NCBI GenBank assembly: GCA_019843655.1
Contig: JACDQD010000004.1
Span: 32,875,940 to 32,939,939 of the forward strand
Direction of reading: 5' to 3'
DNA from: Lethocerus indicus
Lineage: Eukaryota > Arthropoda > Insecta > Hemiptera > Belostomatidae
DNA: 64,000 bases
Each line of letters starts with the position of its first letter. Within the stretch, counting starts at the first letter, position 1. This document shows positions 46,885 through 58,004 of the stretch, piece after piece. Under the pieces are notes generated by a model, which worked only from the letters and a program-made list of their open reading frames with translations, was not told where the DNA came from and searched no databases. Position numbers and translations under genes: made by a program.

Positions 46885-47232
46885 AAATTAAATCCCCCCA
46901 TACCCGACTCAAAGTACCGACTTGAACAGAAAATTTGCACTCTCTTAAGGCCATTACTAAAACGGACATCGAAATTGACCTCAAGTAACGGACTGACAGT
47001 TTACAAAGCGATACTTAAACCGACACGGACATACGGTATAGAGCTTCGTACCATTTTAATGCTCCCCCGGTATGTTTCTAACCGCACAATCCACCGTGAC
47101 CTCTCAACATACCGACAGTCGAGGAAGTCGAAGTTCCAGTTCCACCCCTTTCTCCTCATCCCAATCAACTCGTTCGAAATACACGTGAAAAACTTATTCG
47201 TGATGATTGTACAAAATAAAAAGGGTTGAAAA
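46885..47232 (+). mobile_element. Jockey-like LINE fragment (copy F) with poly-A end
   Basis: Begins at the shared boundary (cccccatacccgactc). In-frame piece SSNGLTVYKAILKPTRTYGI, then a deletion, then LPRYVSNRTIHRDLSTY, matching the Jockey C-terminal WYVSN-TIHRDL block. Ends with gattgtacaaaataaaaagg and gttgaaaaaa, the family tail. No intact ORF. Confidence 0.87.
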
Positions 47233-49197
47233 AATGTGACAACATGACTGTACAAGTTGTGCCAGAATGTCTTTCGGTCTGTTTCAATTTTCTTGGCGCT
47301 CACATCCTATTTTCTGTATGCACGAGGAGACCCGATAAACTCATTCTCATCGTATGATAGCGCTTCTGTAAATAAATTTATTTACCCCCTTAGCCCGACG
47401 ACTCAATAAGATCGCGGATATTTATTAAGTGATGATAAAACGCGGGGAAACAAGGCCGGCAGTAAATGGCGGTATTGGGAGCGTTTCCTCGACCCGATTC
47501 CCCACCCCCCCGTGCATAAACTCCCGAAGGCCCCGCTTTTAGACGGCTTTCAATAATCCCCTCCCGCTTATACTCTCGGCCACTTATCCACGTCAGGATT
47601 AAACTGCGATTTACGCCTTTCCTATCCGCGCTGAGAGATACGCCGAGATCGTCGTCCCCAGTGTCTCGGAAGGTCTTGTTCGTCGCCCCCTAGAAAATGT
47701 TTTTTCGCGAAGGCGTCGCGCAGGGACTGAAGAAAATATCCGAGCGAAATTTGATGAATAGCACTCAAAACTATGTCGATTTTTACCCCCGCGTTTATAC
47801 CTTCAGAAGTCCGCAGTTCCCCCAGAACTGCACCGGTAATAATCATATTCATGAAAAAATTCCATACTCCGGCAGGTCCCGTATAATATTTCATTGTATT
47901 GAAATTCGAAGGAAATGTCTGTCCATCGTTGTTGTGCTCGGTTGGGACATTGTTGAATCTCATTGTCGCCGAATTAGTACCTTTTTAAGTTCAAGTCTTA
48001 ACTATCATAGAAGCTCCGTCCCGAATTTCACGGCAATCGGACACATATTTTCTGCTTTATACAATATATTAGACGTGTTAAATGAATGATGTAGTAATAA
48101 TTGAGTGAGCCCTTGGTTTGGTGCTGGACTCGGACGGGATAAGGGTGGGCTTTATATTGTCTCCGTGTCGTCGGCAGTTTTATTAAAGCCCCGGGGTTGT
48201 TCTTTCTGTTCCGGAGGGGGGTGGGTGGTGGTGGTGTCTAGGGGTGGTTTTTGAGGGTGGGGGGGGGGTCGGTGCCGAGATTAGTGGCAGTCGGCTTCTC
48301 TGACCCAGTTAACCGGAGCTCCCTTCGCCGCCTCCCTTTGAGGACGAATTTTACTTAACTTAAAGACATCGGACGGCTTTCAAAAGGATCCCCGAAGATT
48401 TAAGAGACATTCGCTATTTATAAAGCTAGAGTAGAGCGCTTATATATTTAAGAACGGTATTTTCTGATACAAGATTAGGTTTTAAAACAGTATTTAAATT
48501 ATTAATTTCTCAGTAAATTGTGATGTCGAGCAAAAATTGCTGGCAGTTTTGTTTTTCGTGAAAACATGCAAAAGATTCTACGAAGGGGATTTTAGGGTTG
48601 GACCGAAAAAGCGATCGCTCCGATGAGCCATTTGTAAAACGTGATTATTCGATCTTCAGTGAATAATTCTAACTGGGACTAAATTTTCCCGTAATAAAGG
48701 AAGAAGGGACTTTTCGGCGGACCGAATTTTCCTTCAATTAAAACTTTTAAAACCTTTCCAAAACACCGCTCCGGATTATCCCATTCGTTAATTCAACGTT
48801 TTTCGCCCGTCTCTGGCTTGAATAGAGAGATCATTTTCAGATTTGACCGAAAGATAAACAGAAAAAGGCGATTCACGCAGATTAATTTGCAGTTGCGTAA
48901 CATCACATTCGTCATTTTCACGTAACGGGCCGTGAGAATCCCTCATTATTAGAATCCATCAGTGTGAGAGTGTTATCCCGCTGAGAGAATTTAATAATGA
49001 ATTATGAAAATTAAAATGAATTATTGAAATAATTATTTCGTAATAAATTAAATAATAAACTGGTTTATAATAGGCTTGTAGGAAACGACTCTGGGTACGA
49101 AATAAAATCCAAGCCGTGTGATAGAACTCGCTGCCGCACAGACTCTTCTGTAGATTACTGTGGATATTTACTCAACACAAAAGCAATATTATTTCAG
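47233..49197. other. No supported gene
   Basis: Unique sequence. At 47622-47963 (minus, 113 residues, segment GVWNFFMNMIITGAVLGEL) and 47697-48089 (plus, 130 residues) open frames overlap on opposite strands; at most one can be real and I recognise neither. From 48300 it is AT-rich and featureless. Confidence 0.4.
48207..48276 (+). repeat. G-rich tract
   Basis: ggaggggggtgggtggtggt, then ggggtgg and gggtgggggggggtcgg. Four or more G runs within 65 bases could form a G-quadruplex on the plus strand. Confidence 0.8.
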
Positions 49198-49285
49198 AAT
49201 ACCTGCGAAGGTTTGGACCACCGCAGATTTCTCGATCTTCTCTCTCCTCTCTGGTTTCGCGTTTCGCTAGACCGGTTTCGGCCGT
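49198..49285. mobile_element. Foldback left-arm fragment, strongly diverged
   Basis: aatacctgcgaaggtttgg, ttctctctcctctctggttt, cgctagaccggtttcggccg, then unrelated sequence. It lacks the catcttcag block. Confidence 0.65.
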
Positions 49286-49509
49286 GGCGAACTGAAATAG
49301 TATTTCATTAGACGTCAATTCGAACGGAGGTACTTCCATATTAAATTACAATTAAGACAATTATTAATTAGTTATTAATAGTTATTAGTACAACAGAGGA
49401 TGTGTGACCTACGGGGAAACACACAGTTCCATCGCGCGATTCTTAAATGAAGGGAAGTAGAACATAGGCCTACCCCTCATCACCCGAGGGAGCTGCAGGA
49501 GCGACTCGT

Positions 49510-50320
49510 GGGGTTTTCAGGCGAAATATTACAGGCTCTAAAATACAGTTTTCAGGCCCGAAAATGCCGTTATTAGGCACGAAATCGGCCCCAAAAATGC
49601 GATTTTTAGGGGCTGATTCGGCCCCCAAATTGGGTTTTTTAGGCGCAAAATCATCCCGAAAATGCAGTTTTTAGGCCCTAAAATAGGGTTTTCTGGCGCA
49701 AAATTGGCTCTAAAGTGCGGTTTTTAGACCCAAAAATGGGGTTTTTAGGCGCAAAATCGGCACCAAAAATGCGGTTTTCAGGCGAAAAATTGGCTTCGAA
49801 ATGCGATCTTTAGGCGCAAAATCGGCACCAAAAATGCGGTTTTCAGGCGAAAAATTGGCTCCGAAATGCGAATTTTAGGCGAAAAATCGGCCCATAAATG
49901 CGATTTTTAGGCGCAAAATCGGCCCAAAAATGCGGTTTTTAGACGTAAAATCGGTCAAGAAATGGGGTTTTTAGGCGCAAAATGGGACCAAAAATGCCGC
50001 TTTCAGACGCAAAATCGACTCTAATATGCGGTTTTTAGGCGCAAAAATGGGGTTTTCGGGCGATAAATCGGCCCATAAATGCCATTTTTAGGCGCAAAAT
50101 CGGCCCAAAAATGCGGTTTTCAGACGTAAAATCGGTCAAGAAATGGGGTTTTTAGGCGCAAAATGGGGCCAAAAATGCCGCTTTCAGACGCAAAATCGTC
50201 TCTAATATGCGGTTTTAGGCGCAAAAATGGGGTTTTCGGGCGAAAAATCGGTCAAAAAATGCGATTTTTAGGCGCTAATTAATTCGGCCCAAAAATGGGG
50301 GTTTTTAGGCGCAAAATCAT
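49510..50320 (+). repeat. Minisatellite block L1, about 33-bp unit
   Basis: Diverged tandem units of the type aatgcggtttttaggcgc + aaaatcggcccaaa. Two unit variants alternate locally; a longer duplication is visible (49890-50020 against 50070-50200). Units differ by substitutions, so this is an old array. Same family and orientation as 52712-53866. Confidence 0.93.
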
Positions 50321-52711
50321 CAGCATGAAGTTCTCGGTTCACTCACCGGGTTTGACGACCGGCCGTGGGCTTTCCTCGCCCTACGTTCCATTTCTCTTTA
50401 TTCAGAACCACGCGATGAACTGTGAATTTCCCCTCAGGTTAAATAAGAAAGCGGAATCACCGAGATTGAACAAACCCCGAAAATTATACTGTAGAAAATT
50501 ATATACCGAACGGAATTTTGCTTAGCGGGGAAAACTTAAACGAGTTTATATCTGTTGCCTTCCGAAATGAATTCGCCCACCTTTATTCCGATTCAATTCC
50601 GGGCATACTTCGAGGTTTAACGCCGAACGCCAAATAAACTTCTGAGTGGAAAGTTGAAGTTACACTTATAAACAAATTAGCGCCGCGGAAAAGGCAGGAA
50701 GTTTGCTCGGTCCATAATGGAAGGCGGTCTGTTGCTATTTCCCTGGAAATTAATAATAAAATACACGCCCGAATATCGGAGCGAAGATTTGGCGAAGTTG
50801 TAAACTGGTTTTAGTTTGTTTTCGGGCGGACTGCTTCGTGTATCGAAGCCCTTTGATATGTAAATAAAGTCTATGGCGCTTGATACGGGCCAAGATCGAC
50901 TTTTTGAACTCGCATCTCGTTATATATAGCGATACAGCGAATACCCTTTCGGCCAAGGAAATAATCCACCATTCGCAGAAGTGGATTTTATCGTCGTTTC
51001 TAAACACTATCGTATTTTTAAAAATTTATTTCTCATTATTCCGAAAGCGACAAACCTTATTGATTTTGAACCTCAATTTTTTTTTGATGCCGAATCCATT
51101 CATCAATTAATCCTTAGCATTAAAATATCCAGGTTCCGGGTGTAGTTAATTCTGAACATTATTGAATTGGTTGTATTGACACATCGGGATTGATAATTAT
51201 ATCGTTCACAATAAGTTCGACATCGAGTTTATTTCGCCTGTTTATACCGCAATTACTATACCGTAATTGAAACGTGAGACTCGATCGCTCAAAAATAAAT
51301 AAATGGGCGAAACATTTGTTTCAATTGAAACTGAACGTCAACAAAAACATATAAGAGGCAACGCGGAATGGGGACCTAAAATACGAATGGTCAAACGCGA
51401 AACGACCGCGTACGAAACCCGCTCGAAACCCAAAACGGGCGCTGGAAACTTCAATCGTGCCATTAGCCGTGCCGTAAACGGCTCCGGGACATATTTTTTT
51501 TATTTGACCTTTTTATAATCCCACAGCGGCGATTCAGAATTGAACGCCAACGTGACGGCTCGGAATGGTAGGACCAATTAAAAAAAATTGGATTCCCAAT
51601 GCATGCTGCGACACATCAAACTTTATTAATGTCGTTTTTCAACACAGAAAAGCTTTGGGAATTGAACAGTGCATCGTGAACCTAAATGCGCGTAGTAAAT
51701 TGTCATTTTCTGTAGTGACACTGTAATTGATTTCAAGATTTCTGAAGGTAATTATAGCGACTAATTGGACAGAAGAAAAGCCGGAAAACGAGCGATGAAA
51801 ACCATCAAATTGGTCCCAGACAGGTTACGGCTTTTCGCCACAACCAGTAAGCGCCCCGCCGGCATTCTCAGTGCTCTTTTATTGAGAACTTTTAATTGAT
51901 TTATGTACGATCAACGAATCGTAAAACTGGAACTGTTCTGTCGCGGTCTAGGGGATGCTGGAAATAGCGGCATCAATAAACCGCGCTGATCAATAAACCG
52001 CCGGAAATAATTCCTCGCCCTTAGAGGGCCTGGAATTCTAACAACACCGATAGAGAAACATGAGAACAATAATTCATTCTGCAGCGACAGTAGTTGTTGA
52101 TATGTTCGATTATATGTTTATAATTTCCACCATTTCAAATTTGGAATTGTCTGTATTCACTAGCTCGATAAATTTTCATTTATACACTCCTCATATTTTT
52201 GGCTGATAGTTCAATACACCGGACCGATCATGAATTAAATTAAATTTCACAATTAATTATGTGCACTTTCGTTTTGAAGCCCTTCGGGGCCAAACCCTTA
52301 TTTCACCATCAGTTCAATTTCTGTTAAGGACACCGGTGTTCTGAAAAGTCGGAAAGTTCAAACTGGAGAAACTTTCATAGTGATTAGCCGGAGGGAACAC
52401 ACACACACACACAGTGAAGGCCTGGGTAAAGTTTAAGTCACGTAGTTACGGCCCTCCAGGTCGGGGCACGTAACAAGTTTAACACTCAGTTTGCTCTGCG
52501 GTTATATTTGTTGTACAGTGTCCCGGACACTTTTCATTCCTGGGGTTGGCTTCAGGAGAGAGAAACGGACTTGGAAATGCGTTATATATATCCCAGGCCA
52601 GAGAAGGATAATAATAAAATTCTAAATTTCAGTACGTAATTCAGACATTTATTCGCTCTTCTGCTGAAATCACTTCGGAATAAAAGAGTGTAGGTCTACA
52701 GATCTAATGAA
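50321..52711. other. No gene recognised
   Basis: Unique sequence separating two blocks of the same minisatellite. It includes (ca)n at 52397-52413. Frames at 50295-51110 and 51303-51518 have no domains. Confidence 0.5.
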
Positions 52712-53866
52712 AAATTTGCCCGAAAAATGGGGTTTTCACGCGCAAAATTGTCTCCAAAATGCGGTTTTTAGGCCCAAAATTGGGTTTAAACGCGTAAAAT
52801 TGGCTCCAAAATGCGGTTTTTAGGCCCAAAAATGGGGTTTTCAGGCGCAAAATTGGCCCAAGTATGCGATTTCTAGGAGCAAAATCGGCCCTAAAATAGG
52901 GTTTTCTGGCGCAATATTGCCTCTTAAATGCGGTTTCTAGGACCAAAAATGGGGTTTTTAGGTGCAAAATCGGCCAAAAAATGCGATTTTTATGCAAAAT
53001 CGGCCGAAAAATGAGGTTTTTAGGCCCAAAAATCAGTTTTTAGGTGAAAAATCGGCCGAAAAATGCGAATTATAGGAGCAAAATCGGCCAAAAAATGCGA
53101 TTTTTATGCAAAATCGGCCGAAAAATGAGGTTTTTAGGCCCAAAAATCGGTTTTTAGTTGAATAATTGGCCGAAGAATGGCGTAAAGTCGGCACAGAAAT
53201 GGGGTTTTAGGCGCAAAATCGGGCCAAAAATGCCATTTTAAGACGAAAAATCGGCTCAAAATGCAGTTTTCAGACCCAAAAATTTCGTTTTTAGGCGAAA
53301 ATTGGGTTTTTAGGCACAAAATCGGCCGAAAATCAGTTTTCAGGCGTACAGTCGACTCATATATGGTGTTTTTAGGCCCAAAAATGGGGTTTTTAGGCCC
53401 AAAAATCAGTTTTTAGGTGAAAAATCGGCCGAAAAATGCGAATTATAGGAACAAAATCGGCCAAAAAATGCGATTTTTATGCGCAAAATCGACCCAAAAA
53501 TCGGTTTTTAGTTGAATAATCGGCCGAAAAATGAGGTTTTTAGGCCAAAAAATCGGTTTCTAGGTGAAAAATCGGCCGAAAAATGCGATTTTGTGGTGCA
53601 AAATCAGCTCAAAAATACGGTTTTTAGACGCAAAATCAGGCCAAAAATGCCATTTTCAGGCGCAAAATCGGATCTAAAATGGGGTTTTAGGCGCAAAAAT
53701 GGGGTCTTTTGACGCAAAATCGGCCCAAAAATGCGGTTTCAGGCGCTAAATCAACCCAAAAATGGGGGTTTTAGGCCCAAAAATGGGGTTTTTAGGCCCA
53801 ACAATGTAGATTTCAGCAAAATCGGCCCACAATAGCGGATTTCAGGCACAAAATTACCCAAACATA
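52712..53866 (+). repeat. Minisatellite block L2
   Basis: Units such as aaaatcggccgaaaaatgcg and gtttttaggcccaaaaat, more heterogeneous than L1, with a duplicated stretch (52960-53060 and 53080-53160). Reading frames on either strand are FxLKT or PKNxxF repeats produced by the unit. Borders the 104-bp satellite. Confidence 0.93.
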
Positions 53867-53887
53867 CCCTAATCATGAGGTAAAATC

Positions 53888-56800
53888 GCCCGAGATTTAT
53901 TTCGAAAATTTTCCCAGATCGATCCCATATTCCACCCACAAGTGTACCAAAGTGAGTTACACTTGCCCCTGAAATGGCGGGTTGAAAATCGAAAATTTAG
54001 GTTTTTCGAAAATTTTCGCAGATCGATCCCATATTCCACCCACAAGTGTACCAAAGTGAGTTACACTTGCCCCTGAAATGGCGGGTTGAAAATCGAAAAT
54101 TTAGGTTTTTCGAAAATTTTCGCAGATCGATCCCATATTCCACCCACAAGTGTACCAAAGTGAGTTACACTTGCCCTGAAATGGCGGGTTGAAAATCGAA
54201 AATTTAGGTTTTCGAAAATTTTCGCAGATCGATCCCATATTCCACCCACAAGTGTACCAAAGTGAGTTACACTTGCCCCTGAAATGGCGGGTTGAAAATC
54301 GAAAATTTAGGTTTTTCGAAAATTTTCGCAGATCGATCCCATATTCCACCCACAAGTGTACCAAAGTGAGTTACACTTGCCCCTGAAATGGCGGGTTGAA
54401 AATCGAAAATTTAGGTTTTTCGAAAATTTTCGCAGATCGATCCCATATTCCACCCACAAGTGTACCAAAGTGAGTTACACTTGCCCTGAAATGGCGGGTT
54501 GAAAATCGAAAATTTAGGTTTTCGAAAATTTTCGCAGATCGATCCCATATTCCACCCACAAGTGTACCAAAGTGAGTTACACTTGCCCCTGAAATGGCGG
54601 GTTGAAAATCGAAAATTTAGGTTTTTCGAAAATTTTCGCAGATCGATCCCATATTCCACCCACAAGTGTACCAAAGTGAGTTACACTTGCCCCTGAAATG
54701 GCGGGTTGAAAATCGAAAATTTAGGTTTTTCGAAAATTTTCGCAGATCGATCCCATATTCCACCCACAAGTGTACCAAAGTGAGTTACACTTGCCCCTGA
54801 AATGGCGGGTTGAAAATCGAAAATTTAGGTTTTTCGAAAATTTTCGCAGATCGATCCCATATTCCACCCACAAGTGTACCAAAGTGAGTTACACTTGCCC
54901 CTGAAATGGCGGGTTGAAAATCGAAAATTTAGGTTTTTCGAAAATTTTCGCAGATCGATCCCATATTCCACCCACAAGTGTACCAAAGTGAGTTACACTT
55001 GCCCCTGAAATGGCGGGTTGAAAATCGAAAATTTAGGTTTTCGAAAATTTTCGCAGATCGATCCCATATTCCACCCACAAGTGTACCAAAGTGAGTTACA
55101 CTTGCCCCTGAAATGGCGGGTTGAAAATCGAAAATTTAGGTTTTTCGAAAATTTTCTCAGATCGATCCCATATTCCACCCACAAGTGTACCAAAGTGAGT
55201 TACACTTGCCCCTGAAATGGCGGGTTGAAAATCGAAAATTTAGGTTTTCGAAAATTTTCCAGATCGATCCCATATTCCACCCACAAGTGTACCAAAGTGA
55301 GTTACACTTGCCCCTGAAATGGCGGGTTGAAAATCGAAAATTTAGGTTTTCGAAAATTTTCGCAGATCGATCCCATATTCCACCCACAAGTGTACCAAAG
55401 TGAGTTACACTTGCCCTGAAATGGCGGGTTGAAAATCGAAAATTTAGGTTTTCGAAAATTTTCGCAGATCGATCCCATATTCCACCCACAAGTGTACCAA
55501 AGTGAGTTACACTTGCCCTGAAATGGCGGGTTGAAAATCGAAAATTTAGGTTTTCGAAAATTTTCCAGATCGATCCCATATTCCACCCACAAGTGTACCA
55601 AAGTGAGTTACACTTGCCCTGAAATGGCGGGTTGAAAATCGAAAATTTAGGTTTTCGAAAATTTTCCAGATCGATCCCATATTCCACCCACAAGTGTACC
55701 AAAGTGAGTTACACTTGCCCCTGAAATGGCGGGTTGAAAATCGAAAATTTAGGTTTTTCGAAAATTTTCGCAGATCGATCCCATATTCCACCCACAAGTG
55801 TACCAAAGTGAGTTACACTTGCCCCTGAAATGGCGGGTTGAAAATCGAAAATTTAGGTTTTTCGAAAATTTTCGCAGATCGATCCCATATTCCACCCACA
55901 AGTGTACCAAAGTGAGTTACACTTGCCCCTGAAATGGCGGGTTGAAAATCGAAAATTTAGGTTTTCGAAAATTTTCGCAGATCGATCCCATATTCCACCC
56001 ACAAGTGTACCAAAGTGAGTTACACTTGCCCCTGAAATGGCGGGTTGAAAATCGAAAATTTAGGTTTTCGAAAATTTTCGCAGATCGATCCCATATTCCA
56101 CCCACAAGTGTACCAAAGTGAGTTACACTTGCCCCTGAAATGGCGGGTTGAAAATCGAAAATTTAGGTTTTTCGAAAATTTTCGCAGATCGATCCCATAT
56201 TCCACCCACAAGTGTACCAAAGTGAGTTACACTTGCCCCTGAAATGGCGGGTTGAAAATCGAAAATTTAGGTTTTCGAAAATTTTCGCAGATCGATCCCA
56301 TATTCCACCCACAAGTGTACCAAAGTGAGTTACACTTGCCCCTGAAATGGCGGGTTGAAAATCGAAAATTTAGGTTTTTCGAAAATTTTCCAGATCGATC
56401 CCATATTCCACCCACAAGTGTACCAAAGTGAGTTACACTTGCCCCTGAAATGGCGGGTTGAAAATCGAAAAGTTAGGTTTTCGAAAATTTTCGCAGATCG
56501 ATCCCATATTCCACCCACAAGTGTACCAAAGTGAGTTACACTTGCCCCTGAAATGGCGGGTTGAAAATCGAAAATTTAGGTTTTTCGAAAATTTTCACAG
56601 ATCGATCCCATATTCCACCCACAAGTGTACCAAAGTGAGTTACACTTGCCCCTGAAATGGCGGGTTGAAAATCGAAAATTTAGGTTTTTCGAAAATTTTC
56701 GCAGATCGATCCCATATTCCACCCACAAGTGTACCAAAGTGAGTTACACTTGCCCCTGAAATGGCGGGTTGAAAATCGAAAATTTAGGTTTTTCGAAAAT

Positions 56801-58004
56801 TTTCGCAGATCGATCCCATATTCCACCCACAAGTGTACCAAAGTGAGTTACACTTGCCCCTGAAATGGCGGGTTGAAAATCGAAAATTTAGGTTTTCGAA
56901 AATTTTCCCAGATCGATCCCATATTCCACCCACAAGTGTACCAAAGTGAGTTACACTTGCCCCTGAAATGGCGGGTTGAAAATCGAAAATTTAGGTTTTT
57001 CGAAAATTTTCGCAGATCGATCCCATATTCCACCCACAAGTGTACCAAAGTGAGTTACACTTGCCCCTGAAATGGCGGGTTGAAAATCGAAAATTTAGGT
57101 TTTTCGAAAATTTTCCCAGATCGATCCAATATTCCACCCACAAGTGTACCAAAGTGAGTTACACTTGCCCCTGAAATGGCGGGTTGAAAATCGAAAATTT
57201 AGGTTTTTCGAAAATTTTCGCAGATCGATCCCATATTCCACCCACAAGTGTACCAAAGTGAGTTACACTTGCCCCTGAAATGGCGTGTTGAAAATCGAAA
57301 ATTTAGGTTTTTCGAAAATTTTCCCAGATCGATCCCATATTCCACCCACAAGTGTACCAAAGTGAGTTACACTTGCCCCTGAAATGGCGGGTTGAAAATC
57401 GAAAATTTAGGTTTTTCGAAAATTTTCCCAGATCGATCCCATATTCCACCCACAAGTGTACCAAAGTGAGTTACACTTGCCCCTGAAATGGCGGGTTGAA
57501 AATCGAAAATTTAGGTTTTCGAAAATTTTCGCAGATCGATCCCATATTCCACCCACAAGTGTACCAAAGTGAGTTACACTTGCCCCTGAAAAAAATCGAA
57601 AATTTAGGTTTTCGAAAATTTTCGAGATCGATCCCATATTCCGTGTACCAAAGTGAGTTACACTTGCCCCTGAAATGGCGGGTTGAAAATCGAAAATTTA
57701 GGTTTTTCGAAAATTTTCCCAGATCGATCCCATATTCCACCCACAAGTGTACCAAAGTGAGTTACACTTGCCCCTGAAATGGCGTTTTGTTGAAAATCGA
57801 AAATTTAGGTTTTCGAAAATTTTCCCAGATCGATGTGTACCAAAGTGAGTTACACTTGCCCTGAAATGGCGGGTTGAAAATCGAAAATTTTTTTCGAAAA
57901 TTTTAGATCGATCCCATATTCCACCCACAAGTGTACCAAAGTGAGTTACACTTGCCCTGAAACAGCGGGTTGAAAATCGAAAATTTAGGTTTTCGAAAAT
58001 TTTA
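53888..58004. repeat. Satellite array, monomer about 104 bp, about 39 copies
   Basis: Monomer order: gatcgatcccatattccacc, cacaagtgtaccaaagtgag, ttacacttgcccctgaaatg, gcgggttgaaaatcg, aaaatttaggtttttcg, aaaattttcgca. Most copies differ only by loss of one c (gcccct/gccct), one t (gttttt/gtttt) or the gc of cgca, giving 102-104 bp. Spacing 104-104-102 repeats as a 310-bp higher-order unit around 54021-54641. From 57580 on, monomers are shortened by deletions. Long open frames through the array result from missing stops in the monomer; I do not call them genes. Confidence 0.98.

Noticed and set aside
49510..50320. CRISPR-like periodic array
   Set aside because: The whole 33-bp unit is repeated and diverged; there is no constant repeat with unique spacers, and the context is eukaryotic.
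55157..55702. 181-residue minus-strand open frame
   Set aside because: It is read through the tandem satellite, whose monomer lacks stops in several frames; the frame changes with each 1-2 bp monomer variant.
53888..58004. CENP-B box in the satellite
   Set aside because: I looked for the ttcg-nnnn-a-nn-cggg pattern on both strands of the monomer and did not find it.
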